From Nyssa sinensis (taxonomy: Eukaryota > Streptophyta > Magnoliopsida > Cornales > Nyssaceae), in the NCBI GenBank assembly GCA_008638375.1, contig VIRR01000523.1, positions 1 to 64,000 of the forward strand: a stretch of 64,000 nt of DNA, in the 5' to 3' direction. The notes under the pieces are model-generated. The model had not been told where the DNA came from and made no database searches. It saw only the letters and a list, made by a program, of their open reading frames with translations. This document shows positions 12,900 to 24,985 of this stretch, in pieces (positions within the stretch are counted from its first letter, which is position 1; the number at the start of each line of letters is the position of its first letter). A program made the position numbers and the translations under genes.

Positions 12900-14937
12900 T
12901 GTCATGTGAGTTTCCCTTTGTCTCGTCTCGAAACCGAGGAGGCCCAGGTATGAGGTGAGTGACCCCTTTCCGAGTCACTCTAAGATGATATAATTAATTA
13001 TAAATGAAGTTAAGAGTCTCTAATTATCCTTAAGAGTTCATATGGGACCGATCGGATGACATAAGGACGACCTAGAAGTCAAATTGGGAGAAAGAATAAG
13101 GAAAGGATCAGGGCTACTCCCCCAGTGCCGATCGGCAAATAGAGAATGCGATTTTCCCATCTCCTAGTTCCAATCGGTCCTCATGGAGTGCCGATCGACC
13201 CTCGGCCCTTTACTCTAACCCGCTTCAAAAAAATTGTCTCATTTTATCTTCTTTTCTCAATTAAACCTAATTTTCAATAGTTTTAATTATGAATTTTCAT
13301 TTCATTTAACTTTCATATCATCATCTACCATTCATTAAACATCTAGTAGTGTTTTCATTCATCAACCAAAAAATACTTCAATTTCCACACTCAAAATCTC
13401 ATGCTTTATAACTTCAATAACAAGGCTAAAATGAACTATAAGTCTCACAATGAGTACAACATCATTTCACTTCTAGTTATATACATTTTGAACTATAACT
13501 ACATGTTTCATTTCAAAAAAATAAGTACACGATTAAGTATGTTCCTCATTAGAGTTCATAATGTTTAAGTGAATAAAATAAAGGTCCACCCAAAAGAGAT
13601 TTCAATGGTTTTTCAAATTCTACCCAACACGACCTATTTCAAATATATACATATTCGAAGTGTTCAAAATGCAAGCCATAGAAAATTCCCACATATATAG
13701 GGTCATCCAAACAAGCAAAATGAGGAGTCCTTCAAAATATTTCAAAAGTGTTATTCAACTAGTGACTGTTTCTTTGCCTACTTTTACATCTAGTAGGGGT
13801 TAGTACAACAACCCCGGTAGAAAAAATCTAAACATAAGTAAGAAAATGTGTTGGCACGTGTATGCTTGTGCACGTGTAGTGGCAATCAAGTGTTCATCAA
13901 GCATACATTATCAACAACAATGATTCAAACCAATAACTAAATTTTCATATACTAAAGCATATAAGCATTATCAATGAGAGCAATGTATATTTTTCCAAAG
14001 TTTAAGGTTTCATTTCATTTGAGTTTCTTCAATCATTCAAATTTTCCATTTCTATCCTCAAGTTTTAATCCCAATACTATATTCCTAGTCGACCTCCGGT
14101 AAGTCTTGTGTGCTTTACGGGCTACTAAATCGAGGGAGACATACGACCACCCGTGCGGGTTTATGGCTCGCAAGCTGAAGGGAGACAACATCCTAAACAC
14201 CAATCAAAACTCCAGGTAAGCGCAATCTCACCACGCTCAAAATCACACAATTGACATACCAATCCTAGCCCCATGTTCATCATTTTCCAAGTGTTCATTC
14301 TCACATTTACAATGGGCTTAATATTCACATTTATGTTCATAATTCATCATATATCCATCATGAGGATTAAGCATTCAAGTGCTTTTATCAAATTTTCATA
14401 ATTCACATCAAGGATTTATTCAAGCAATTTAACAAACACCTTGTATTCTATTTACAATATCAAACATAATACACATAAAACTCCCTTTTTGATTTCACCA
14501 ACCAAACCTTTTTACATTCAATCGGGAGTATATTTTATAGTTAGACAAGATTAAAATAAACTATCTCATAGTAGAAATACATCAATTTCATAGAATTTCA
14601 ATGTACATGCCATATATGCCCTAGAATGCAAATATGAACAATTTAATGGCAATAGATGAGATAGATATGCAATGAACCTACCTACACACTTCCTATACCT
14701 AGGTTAAGAAATCCCTTACCTCAATTCTTCAAGTAGTGGTATAAACCCTAACTTGTTCTTGATGATTTCTTGTAGATTTTCTAACTTCCTTGTTTTAAGA
14801 ATGGTGGGTTTTGGTGTAGGGAGTCTTGTCCCTCCTTGATCTTCAAAAATTGAGAAGAAAATATGGAACTTCTATGACAATTTATCCATATTTTTCAAAT
14901 CATGGATAAATTTCATCTTAATGAAACCTTTGTTACA
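12900..14937 (-). mobile_element. Partial LTR U, minus strand, related to solo LTR W
   Basis: It begins TGTCATGTGAG at 12900 on the plus strand, which would be the 3' end of a TG...TGACA LTR. The block at 13790-13830 (ACCCCGGTAGA) and 14090-14210 matches, in inverse orientation, the W block at 7070-7500, including the ACGGGCTACTAA and ACGACCACCCG words. The right border, CTTTGTTACA at 14937, is tentative. No matching duplication was found, and the expected promoter part is missing, so it is probably 5'-truncated. Palindromic CCGATCGG words lie at 13126-13200. Confidence 0.55.
13126..13200. repeat. TGCCGATCGGCA palindromic word cluster
   Basis: A perfect 12-bp palindrome at 13126-13137 is followed by CCAATCGG and GTGCCGATCGACC variants. 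Related words occur at 30.2 kb and 37.9 kb in other elements. Confidence 0.75.
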
Positions 14938-15607
14938 TAATTGACACGATATGTCCTTATCAGGGAACTTCTTAGTCGGTAGGCTTTTAGTAAGCTATAT
15001 GATATTTCCTTGTTGAGGGGCTTCTTATTCAGTTTCTGTTATGACCTCTCTAGGATTTTCTTTACCGGATTCTGTTATACTTTGTCGGGGTTGCTTAGCT
15101 GGTAGGCATATGTGATCCATAATATCTCTAAATATGTCTACCTATACTTAATTATGTTCAACTCTATTCAGTATGTTATAATAGCATAAGGTTATTTTTT
15201 AACATGAGGTATTATATAATGCAATTATTTGCTACTTTGTTATGCTTTATTATGTAAACCTATTGGCATGATCTTTGAAAATTTATCTCTAAAGTGAACT
15301 CTATTTAAACATTCTTTGTATGATGCCAATAGACTCGATAAATGTTTTGTATTGTTATCCAAGGAAAAACTCTGTACTGTTAGCAAAAACACATAACAGG
15401 GCACCTATGTTACTTGTAGAGCTTAATGAAGCTCACATCAGATTATTACACTTTTTTTAGGAGACGATCTTAAAAACGGGGAGTAAGATGCTAAGGTATA
15501 GCTCAGTTAGATTTTTGGGCCCAATAGACAAGCATGGAAGTACTTACTTTTCACTAGATTCATATTGTAATCACCTTTATGGCTATATGATATGTTTTGT
15601 ACTTAAG
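14938..15607. other. Intergenic sequence left of the Sirevirus-like element
   Basis: No coding region or repeat family recognised. The last five bases, TTAAG (15603-15607), are the left target duplication of the large element that follows. Confidence 0.5.
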
Positions 15608-18600
15608 TGTGAGGACCAGGGGTCCGATATTGTGATTGGCTAATCTAGTTTGAAAAAATGTGCTTTGATTGTAATCATTAATTAGTCCTAGGCTTAGAAT
15701 GACCCAATGCCCCGTTCGACTCCAAGATGGTCCAAGCTTCAATGTCGTGCACATCTACCGACCAACTTGGTTCATGAAAGGTATTTTGGGTATTTTAGAC
15801 TTTTATTTTGATTTGGATCTCACATACTCATACATTGCATGCATTGTATATAGTTGAATTCACATCATCATATGTATGTAGCTGTATTATGTTAGGACCA
15901 AGGGATCTGATATTCTAATTGGCTAATCCGGTTTGACAAAACGTGCTTTGTGTGTAACCATTTCATAAGTCCTAGGAGTAAGTACCTCAATGCCCGTTCT
16001 ACTCCAAGATCGTCCAAGAGACATTACTGTGCATCACTACCCGTCGACTTGGTTTACGAAAGGTATATTGGACTTTTGCTTTGATTTGGATCTCACACAC
16101 TCACACATTGCATGCATTGCATATAATCTTTATCATAACATCATGTGTGTGTTAGATTTGTGATTGTGAAACAATTTTCCCAAAATGCATCTTTAAAAAC
16201 CTAAGGAAACATTTTGTTCACAAGACAAGAAAAAAACGAGCAACTCTCTGTTGCTCGATTGAATGAACAATAGAAAGTTCATTTTCATTCATTCGAAAAA
16301 CCTGTATCAAGCGAAGAGATGCAACCTCAAAATTATGCTCGTTTCATATTCGTTCCTTGTTTGTTTGAACGAACCCTGGCAAAAAATAGATTTATAATCT
16401 ATTTTCAAACTCATTTTGGATTGAACAAGCTCATTACGAAAATACACAAAAAATTTAGTTGAGAGTAGTGAAAAAAGAGTGAGAGAGTTTTCAATTGTGG
16501 GAGCTAAATTCTTGAAAGATCAAAAAGCTTTCATGAGAGATCAATCTTAATTTTCAATCATACATTTCTCTGCTCTTATTCATTTATTAATTTAGATCAT
16601 CCACCAGATCCAAATCAGATCTAAGAGCCTCTTGTTCATGTCAATTTCACTATTAGTTATGGATGGAATTCTAGCTTGAGGATTCGGCGTTGAGCGATCG
16701 GTAAACACTGAGGTTGTGAGGATTTGTAATTGTGGAGCTGCTTGATTGGAGGATTTTGAGACCATCGAGGATTCTGGTTATATGAGGATTCTGGCTATGA
16801 AGAGTTAGAGGATTCAAAAGGAAATTAAAGATGTGATCATAAAATAGAGCTTGAGGTATAGAGTTCGTTCGTAGATACGTGTAATTCATTTTCCATCATA
16901 GTAGAAGTCTTCCTTGTGCATTGGTCCGACTCTAGAGTTTTACTCCAAGGATTTTGTCCTTGGTGGTTTCTTCGTCATCAATCGATTTGCAAATCTCTCA
17001 ATCACTTCATCTTTTTCAATGTACTAATTGATTTACTTGAATGCTTCCACTAGAATATTGATATTGATATTAAGTTTTCATGAATTTCATAATTGATACT
17101 TAATTTTATTAATTGAGCAATTGAAATTGTAAATTGAATTGAATTGACATTTGATCAAATAGTTGAATTTTGCATTGAATTGATAAAATTGATTATCAAA
17201 TTGAACTAGTTGATCAATTAGGTGTATCTTGATTGGTTTGTGTCTTTGAACAATTATTGGCTATTACATTGATGGATGGGCTTATATGTTGGATTAATCA
17301 CGTTGAGTGATTTTTTTGTTGTAGACAACAATTGTAATTAACAAATAAAAAAAAATTAATTCTAAACCAACTTATTCAACCCCCCCTTTCTAGGTTAAAT
17401 TCACACTTTGGGACCTTGAGTGATATCCTAGCGGTATCCCTCTGTATCAAATTGTGTTGCAAAATAATTTTCCCAAAAATGCATATTTGAAAACATTTAG
17501 GAAAATTGAATTCACAATGCAAAAAGAAAATGACTAAGGCTCTATTGCTTGTTCAAACGAACCAAGTGGCTCATTCGAACGAACAATAAAAGGTGGTCAC
17601 TTTTAATCGTTTGATCACCCTTTGATAGACTTGATCAAATGAACATCAAAAGGTCATTGTTTGATGATCATTTGATGTTTGTTTGAATGATTGGTGCTCA
17701 TTCGAATGATCCATTGCTTCATTTTAACAAACACTGTGCGAATACATAAATATTTTCTATTTTGAAGCATTATTTGAGATCCGATCTCTAAATTATATAT
17801 TCACAAATATTCAGTTTCAGAGAAGAGAGAACAAGGATAGAGAGACTTTAGTTTGAGAGAGCTAAACACTTGAGATAATTTAGGGCTTTCATGAGTGATC
17901 ATTCATACATGTGATTCATCTACATCTCTAGTCTTATCATTTATTGATTTCATCATCTCACTTGATCCAAATCAATCAAAAAAACCTCAATCATCAATTC
18001 ACCATTGAAGAGTTTGTGGAGTTCAATTTTATGGATTCAATTGTTAAGCAATCGGAGGACTCTGATGTCGTATGGAGTTGGCAATTGTGAAGATCGCTGA
18101 TTGGAGGATTTCGAGACCGTAAGGAACTTTTTGTTGTATAAAGATTTTAGCGATTGTGAAGACTTAAGGATTCAAGGGAGATTGAAGACGATTGAGTAGA
18201 ACAGAGCTTAAGTAACTAAGCGTGGGTCATCATCGTGTTGTAATCAATCTCACACATAATGGATTCTTCCATAAGCATGGCTGACTCTGGAGTTTTACAT
18301 TATGGATAATTTTTTGTGGTAGTTTCTCCATCATCACTTTGGTTTGCAAACTCTCTAACTCTTCATGCTTTACAATTTTCAATTTGCTCTACTTGAATGC
18401 TTCCACTTGATTTAGATTTAGGTTTTCATGAATTATGAAAATTAGACATCATTTGAATAATTGAGAACCTTAATTAAGTAATTGAATTGAGGAATTCAAA
18501 TTTGATCACATAGTTAGTCTACTTGAATTGTGAAATTAATATTTGAATTAGATTAGTATCAATTAGGCTTGTGTTGAAATTAGTTTGCGTGTTGAACACT

Positions 18601-18793
18601 ACTGCTACTACATTGGGTGGATTGAGCTTATTGATGAATTAAACACATTGAGTGTTTATTAATTGAAATTTTAATTAATAAATTGTGTTATCCTTTTTGT
18701 AGACTAGTGTTGTGGATGAAAAATTGAAAAATTTAGTATAAAACCTATCCAACCTCCTTCTAGGTTAGTTTCACACCAAAGGTCTTACCAACA
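15608..18793 (+). repeat. 5' LTR of the Sirevirus-like element (interrupted)
   Basis: It is composed of 15608-15889 and 17450-18793, which together are collinear with the 3' LTR at 46325-47932. The two parts are separated by another LTR of the same family. The end GGTCTTACCAACA matches GGACCTACCAACA at the 3' LTR. Palindromic TTCGAACGAA words occur at 17545-17745. Confidence 0.85.
15890..17449 (+). mobile_element. Same-family solo LTR inserted in the 5' LTR
   Basis: It starts TGTTAGGACCAAGGG and ends CTCTGTATCA. It is flanked by TATTA (15885-15889) and AATTG (17450-17454), which stand at the same place in the interrupted LTR and differ at two positions. It shares the first 250 bp with the host LTR (TCCGATATTGTGATTGGCTA-like text) and has its own palindromic word cluster at 16240-16380. 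No internal region is present. Confidence 0.75.
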
Positions 18794-18796
18794 AAG

Positions 18797-18810
18797 TTGT
18801 ACTTGAGCTA
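18797..18810 (+). promoter_or_regulatory. Degenerate tRNA-iMet primer binding site
   Basis: TTGTACTTGAGCTA lies four bases after the LTR end and matches TGGTATCAGAGCCA at 9 of 14 positions. Its location, right after the LTR, is what supports it. Confidence 0.4.
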
Positions 18811-18851
18811 ACTTTCTAAAGCAATAAATTGGATTCATATTAGTGTTAACT

Positions 18852-19206
18852 ATGGATGGGATGAGGGAGGGTGGATCTATTTCCCTTCCACCTCTATTTG
18901 ATGGCTCAAATTATGCTTATTGGAAAGCTTACATGAGAGCATTTATTAGAGCTGTAGATAAGCGAGTTTGGCTCGCCGTCCAAGAAGGTTGGACCACATT
19001 AGTCACAACCATTACTAAGGAACTCCCTTCCATACCCAAGCCTCCCAACACATGGAATGAATTCGAATTGAGAGTTAGTGGTTATAACACTAGATGTCTA
19101 AATGCAATATTTGATGCGGTAAGTTCGGATGAGTTCCGTCGAATCATGACATGTGAGACTTCAAAAGAGGCATGGGATATCCTTGAGACTACCCATTAGG
19201 ATACGT
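18852..19206 (+). pseudogene. Sirevirus-like gag, part 1
   Basis: Start ATG at 18852 (MDGMREGGSISLPPLFDGSN), then YAYWKAYMRAFIRAVD and the central gag helices ending EAWDILETTH. This is the standard N-terminus of plant copia gag, with the F(D/S)G.NY.YWK motif. The in-frame ATG nine bases upstream (18843) would add only three residues, and the later ATG fits the family better. The frame is open until the insertion at 19207; the next piece resumes at 27227 with (T)SAVKRSKPQMLTSRFE, so the coding sequence was continuous before the insertion. The bases TACGT at 19202-19206 are the target duplication. Gag would form the particle that packages element RNA. Confidence 0.85.
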
Positions 19207-20195
19207 TGTAAAGATCTGAAAAATTAGGGTAAATTTTTCATTTTTGCCGGTAGGGCACTATTCATGCACTGTTTGCCCGTAGGGCACTACACATGCACGT
19301 TTAGACATAAGTCATATTTAGATGCATATTCTGAGTATACCATAGAAGAGAAATATGCTTAGAATAATAAAATACACCTCTTTTAAAACTTTGAGTCTAT
19401 TCAGAGACAGTTTTAAAAATGGACCATAAAAGGCATCTCGGGTGACCCGGGCGGACCCGGCCACAAGAAGAAATAATATTTTTTGGAAAATATCATTTAA
19501 AATAATTTTAAGAACTTTGGCTAAAACTGTCATGCCCCGAATTCCCGCAAACCTGAGGTGCGAGTAACGAAACCAAAAGAAAATGAAATAAAGGACAATC
19601 TAACGAATTCAACTCAAACTTACATTCATTTCCTTCAACACAAAAACATGTAAAGTACATTTAAGCTACATATTGTTCACATCATTCGGGCTTAAGCCCT
19701 TACATTTCAAAATATGCCCCCAAGGGCCAAAATCATTCTAAGCTCTTATCTCCTCCACTCTGCAAGACTCCCTCAAGTCTCAAGTGCCGGGAGCGTCATC
19801 TGTAATGTGTTGTCCTATGAATGGGTCAGCTCAACTGCTGGTATAATATAATGCTAATGCAAGGAACAAAATTAAGGCGTGGCATGTGCAAGTGTACATT
19901 TATATCTACATGGCATTTAATATCATCCATACAATGTACTATCAATAATCTACATGTCATTTAACTCATTAACATAATTTAAGGCGTGGCATGTGCAAAT
20001 GTACATTTATATCTACTTGGAATTTAATATCATCCATACAATGTACTAACAATAGTCTACATGCCATCCATGCAAACTCTATACCACATCCATGAACTCA
20101 TTGATACGATGTAATGAAAATGTACGTGACACACCCACACAGTTCTATACCACACCCATGTCAACTCTATGTCATGTCAACTCTATGCCACACCC

Positions 20196-20550
20196 ATGTC
20201 TCGTTTTTAGAACACATCCGATGGAACCTGAGTACCAATACAATATCTCGTTTTCGGAACACATCCGATGGAAGTTGAGTACCATGTCTCATTTTCGGAA
20301 CACATCCGATGGAAGTAGAGTACCATGTCTCGTTTTTGGAACACATTCGATGAAAGCTGAGTACCATGTATGTCTCATTTTACGGACCTTCCCCGACAGT
20401 CATGAGTAGCCACGTATGTCTTATTTTACAGACCTTCCTCGACGGTCATGAGTAACCACGTATGTCTCATTTTACGGACCTTCCCCGACGGTCATGAGTA
20501 ACCACATATGTCTCATTTTACGAACCTTGCCCAACGGCCTGAGTAACCAC
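20196..20550. repeat. Two adjacent tandem arrays in solo LTR X
   Basis: The first array (to about 20366) has four units of roughly 40-47 bp around TTCGGAACACATCCGATGGA. The second (about 20368-20550) has four units of about 46 bp around CATTTTACGGACCTTCCCCG and GGTCATGAGTAACCACG. The solo LTR Z holds only single, diverged copies at 50.26-50.35 kb, so amplification is specific to this copy. Confidence 0.85.
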
Positions 20551-21738
20551 GTATGCAGAGCACCAAGTACCCAACCCACACTATGCTTTCAATGAATCAC
20601 ACCATACCAATATGCCTTGATTCCATCATGCAATAATACAATCTCAATGAAACATTTCTTTCCAACACATGGAATATGTTTCGAATAACCCATTCCTTTT
20701 AAAGCAACCACAACATCTGAATTATAAAACCTCTTCCACATGAAAGTATACAATACATGATCAACGTAAATACATACTCAAGTCATGTGTTCACAATCTT
20801 AACAACTCTCCAAAAACATAAATCACGTACAACACCAACACATTGGACAAATCATATCTCTATGGGGTAACGAGGAACACGTAAGTAAAGCATCTTATCC
20901 ACACATGAAGCATGCTTTAGACAACATATTACACAATAACATTCCAATCACAAAATTCCTTCATCAAGGGTACATGCTATACACAGTCCATTTAAACACG
21001 TGCTTTAAGTTATATATTTCATAATCTCAATAATTCTCGAAGAATATAATTCACACATTATGCTAACACATGCGATATACCCAAACTTTCAAAAAGATAA
21101 CAAGAAACGCATAAGCATATAACCAATCAAACAAATATGTGAATCATCAAGTCAACATGGCAATTCATTCCTAACTTAATCCTATTCCTTACTTAGCACA
21201 ATATATCATACCTGATGGGTCGGTCTCAACCCAAGAAGTCGTACTCGTAGTGTAGTGGAACTAACAGTACGAATGCAGAAGGTCAAACCACCTTCTCTTT
21301 GCCTTTTGGTGTTCCTAAAATCATGAAATACAACTCAGTTCAATTTCTACTTAAATTATGCTATTCATTAAATTTTATTTCTTCATTTTATGAGTTTCTA
21401 TTTTGCCAAAATAAACTCTGCTGTTGAGTCCTGAATATTCGAAATAATAAATTTTTACTATTCTTTTATTTTAATCGGGGTTCGTTTGACTAGTCTTTGA
21501 CTCAGGGGCATTTCGATTATTTTTAGCGTGCCTACGAGTCTTTTAAATTTTTGGGGTCCCGTCTTGTGAAATAGACCTCGCCATTAAATTCAGAAGGTCC
21601 AAAATGGTAAGTTTTCATTATTCATTCAACTCATTTACGCGTTGAAAATTTAATTTGAAATTAATTAATTTAATAAGTTATATTAAATTAATTAAGCGTA
21701 GCTAATACTTAGAGTATTTGAGCCCAAACAGACCACAT

Positions 21739-21808
21739 GTGTCTTGGTGGCACAGTGGGCTAAGCTTCTCACTCTTCCTCCCTTAGTCACAGATTCAATT
21801 CACCGCCC
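21739..21808 (+). other. tRNA-like A and B boxes, possible SINE head
   Basis: TGGTGGCACAGTGGGCTAA at 21745-21763 resembles a pol III A box (TRGCNNAGTGG). CAGATTCAATTCA at 21790-21802 resembles a B box (GGTTCGANTCC). Spacing fits a tRNA-derived SINE. No cloverleaf acceptor pairing, tail or target duplication was confirmed, and Z lacks the segment. Confidence 0.35.
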
Positions 21809-23729
21809 ATTTTCTTTTTCATTTCCTGTATACTTGTGTTTTCCCCTTTGTTCTTTCATTTTAAGCCAGTCATTGGATAACTTCTCCTTTTCAACCAAAC
21901 ACCCTTCAAACTCAAGTTTGAAATTTTACCCATAAAGTAACAGTGCTCGGCAGTCATTTAAATGGGTGGGTCGGGTCAGACCTGACCCAGTTTGGCCCAA
22001 ATAAAAAAAACAAAACTCAGTAGCCAAGCGTGTTTCCTTCTTAGTAAGTTCCTTTTTCCCTCTCGTTCTAGATCGTTTTTCTTGATTTCAAATTTGCAAT
22101 CTAAACCAATTTCTATGCTTAATGAAATCCTACAATCAATCTAATCATTCATGCTTCAAAAAAAGAAAAAAATCTAAAACTAAGATTCAGTATCTTACCC
22201 TACCGCGCAGCAATGGCCCAACGATGGGTTGACCACCATGATTTCTTCTATCAATTCTTTCAAATAAAACTACCCGACCCTCCTCGATCTCTAGTAGCCA
22301 GATGGTCCCCAGTTTTATCAAATACAACGACTGATTTGATATCAAATTCCTGAACTTCCCCTTCCGTCGTCCGTTCACCAAAACACTTGCGAGAATTCTC
22401 ATTCAAAAGACTACGATGGCCCAGCCGTAGTCGTAACCCCATCACCACAACCGTTCATTAATCCCAATGACCTTCCCAACCAAATTGACACACAAAATCC
22501 CCCAAAGACCGTAACTCAATGTCTCAACAATTGATCATAGATTTGAAGCCATTCATGTAAAAAAAAATGCAGCTCCCCCATTCATCCATGATTTTCCAAC
22601 AAAAAAAAATCAACAAAGGAAAAACCTTACAAAATTAGGAGTCCTGTCGCAGAAAACTTAAAATGGGAAGTAAAATAGAAAGAAGACCCTTCTGGCAGGG
22701 CCGTTCGACAGAGGTAACCAAAACTCTCACCGCCACCATCGCCGCCTTCCCCATCAACCCATCGCTGTTCTATCATCTTCACGATCAGGATTTTGGGGTC
22801 GGGCCCAACATCGCTGGCATTGCTACTGGTTACAGCGTCAATCGCCCTCTGGATCGTGCTCAGTGCCATTACCACCTCCATCGCCCACTGCCTCGATCCC
22901 CCGCAGTCCCGGTAGTCCCCGCCACCTTTTCGGTTATACGGCTCACCCCTTGCTTTGCCGTCTCTACTCCACTCTTTTTAATCTTCCTTTTTCTCTACAC
23001 GCCGCACCTGCTACACGCTACAACCACACACTTATGTATCTGCTTATATAAATCTCCTGCTGCACGCTACTTCTGAACCACCACAAAGACACACACATAT
23101 ACAAATATATATTTTTCCTGCTACACCGACCTTCTTACCTTTTTTTTATTTCTCTCCTTCCAGGATGCCGTGGCAGCACCTTCCTAGAAGTTTCCTAATT
23201 TCTCTCCCCTTCTCTATATACATAATTTATATATTTTTACCTTGCTGCATATATTTGATATTGCATATGTATATACAATATTATACATATAAGACACAAC
23301 TACTTAATGCACTGCTGACATCCTATGCTCTCTTTCCTTTTCTCCTCACCTGCTGCTTTATTTAATTTTAAACACACACACCCACCAGCCCCTTTTGTTG
23401 ACTTTAATTTTCTTTACTTTCGGCTGAGATTTGATCTTCCCTTTTTCTTTTTTAGCTTTCTTTTCCTTTCCTTTAATTGCATCAAGACCTTTATATATCA
23501 TATATATATATATAATATTACACATATACCAACACGCTACTTCTTTTCCTTTTTAATTTCTCTTTTTTTTTTTCTATTTATTTATTTTTACTTAATTTAA
23601 TTTAATTTTTTTTCATGTCTCTACAAAAATAAAATATCGAATTGAGGCGTTTCAGGACGGGTTGTAGTGTAACGGGGTCCCGGATTCATTAAGGGCAAAA
23701 TAGTCTTTTTCGCCACTTTGCCCCTTTAC

Positions 23730-23737
23730 TATAAATA
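23730..23737 (+). promoter_or_regulatory. TATA box of LTR complex Y, first copy
   Basis: TATAAATA within CTTTACTATAAATACAACCC. The same box and leader are found in the second copy at 24574. Confidence 0.55.
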
Positions 23738-24153
23738 CAACCCCTTTAGTGTAAAAATATCATTTTTGGTCTGAGATACAGTAGCAAGTCGTGCATGAGA
23801 GAAAGGTGAAGAGAAAACCTAGGTTTTTCAATCTTCAAGCTTCCAAAACACACTTCTAGACTTGGATTTTCACAAGACTTCCTTCTAGGAAGTTGTTACT
23901 CTCGTCAAGGACTACATTCTCACCTATTGGTTCGGCTGCACAGCGAACACAACTCACAAGGATTGAGAAAAACCCTTTTAGGTATGATATTTTACTAAGT
24001 AAGGAATAGGGTTAAGTTTAGGAGTGTTTTATATGTTGATTGAGTGATTTATATGTTTAATTACTGTTAGAAAGTCACCTAGGATGTAATTGCTTTGAAA
24101 ACCTAGAGTTGATTGTTTATGTACTTGTGTGTTCTTTGTAATCTTTGGGAAGA

Positions 24154-24985
24154 TGCAAAGATCTGAAAAATCAGGGTCAATTTTTCGTTTTTGCCGATAA
24201 GGCACTATTCATGCACTGTTTGCCGGTAGGGCACTAACATGCACATTTAGACATAAGTCATATTTAGAAGCATATTTTGAGTATACTATAGAAGATAAAT
24301 ATTCTTAGAATGTTAAAATAAACTTGTAAAAATATGAGCCTATTCAGAGATAGTTTCAAGGAACATAAAGGGCTTCCCGAGTGGCCCGGGTGGACCCGGC
24401 CAAACTCGGCCACATGAAATTTTTTTTTTTTTTGAAAAATATCATTTAAAATAATTTTAAGTACTTTGGCTAAAGCAAAATATCGAATTGAGGCGTTTCG
24501 GGACGGGTTGTAGTGTAACGGGGTCCCGGATTCATTAAAGGCAAATAGTTTTTTTGCCACTTTGCCCCTTTACTATAAATACAGCCCCTTTAGTGTAAAA
24601 ATATTATTTTTGGTCTGAGATACAGCAACAAGTCGTGCATGAGAGAAAGGTGAAAAGAAAACCTAGGTTTTCCAATCTTCAAGCTTCCAAAACACACTTC
24701 TAGGCTTGGATTTTCATAAGATTTCCTTCTAGGAAGTTGTTCCTCTCGTCAATGACTACATTCTCACCTATCAATTCAGCTGCATAGTGGACACAACTCC
24801 CAATGTTTGAGAAAAAACTCTTTTAGGTATGATATTTTACTAATTAAGGAATAGGGTTAAGTTTTTGAGTGATTTATATGCTTAATTACTGTTAGAAAGT
24901 CACTTAGGATGTAGTTGCTTTGAAAACCTAGAGTTGGTTGTTTATGTACTTGTGTGTTCTTTGTAATCTTTGGGAATTTGGTAAA
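24154..24985 (+). repeat. Second copy of the Y LTR start
   Basis: 24154-24475 repeats 19207-19527, and 24476-24985 repeats 23631-24153, with modest divergence. The copies show the site into which X inserted and prove that Y contains two LTR starts in tandem. Confidence 0.85.
24574..24581 (+). promoter_or_regulatory. TATA box of LTR complex Y, second copy
   Basis: TATAAATA, about 420 bp from the LTR start, followed by a leader identical in layout to the first copy. It sets the plus orientation of this LTR. Confidence 0.6.

Larger units (their letters stand above)
19528..23625 (-). mobile_element. Solo LTR X, nested in Y (minus strand)
   Basis: The plus-strand text starts TGTCATGCCCCGAATTCCCG and ends TTTCATGTCTCTACA. 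Flanks are AAAAC (19523-19527) and AAAAT (23626-23630), again one C/T difference. The uninterrupted sister sequence at 24471-24480 (TAAAGCAAAA) shows the empty site. Blocks such as GGGTCAGCTCAACTGCTGG (19823) and the CTTACTTAGCACAATATATC block (21192) match Z in the same orientation and Y in the opposite one, so the LTR is read from the minus strand. It is about 4.1 kb, longer than Z (3.1 kb), partly because of tandem arrays (20196-20550) and a possible SINE (21739-21808). No internal domain was found. Confidence 0.8.

Noticed and set aside
12895..15578. CCTTT pair as target duplication giving LTR U a right border at 15573
   Set aside because: The implied terminus TGATTAC does not fit the TGTA start of the family, and the intervening sequence shows no LTR homology.
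20092..20409. 105-codon open frame with repeats
   Set aside because: Translation of the minisatellite in solo LTR X.
21739..21808. Functional tRNA gene
   Set aside because: Only A- and B-box resemblance; the acceptor and anticodon stems do not form convincingly, so it is listed only as tRNA-like.
22663..23076. 137-codon open frame
   Set aside because: Inside solo LTR X, low-complexity Pro/His/Leu composition, no domain and no start context.
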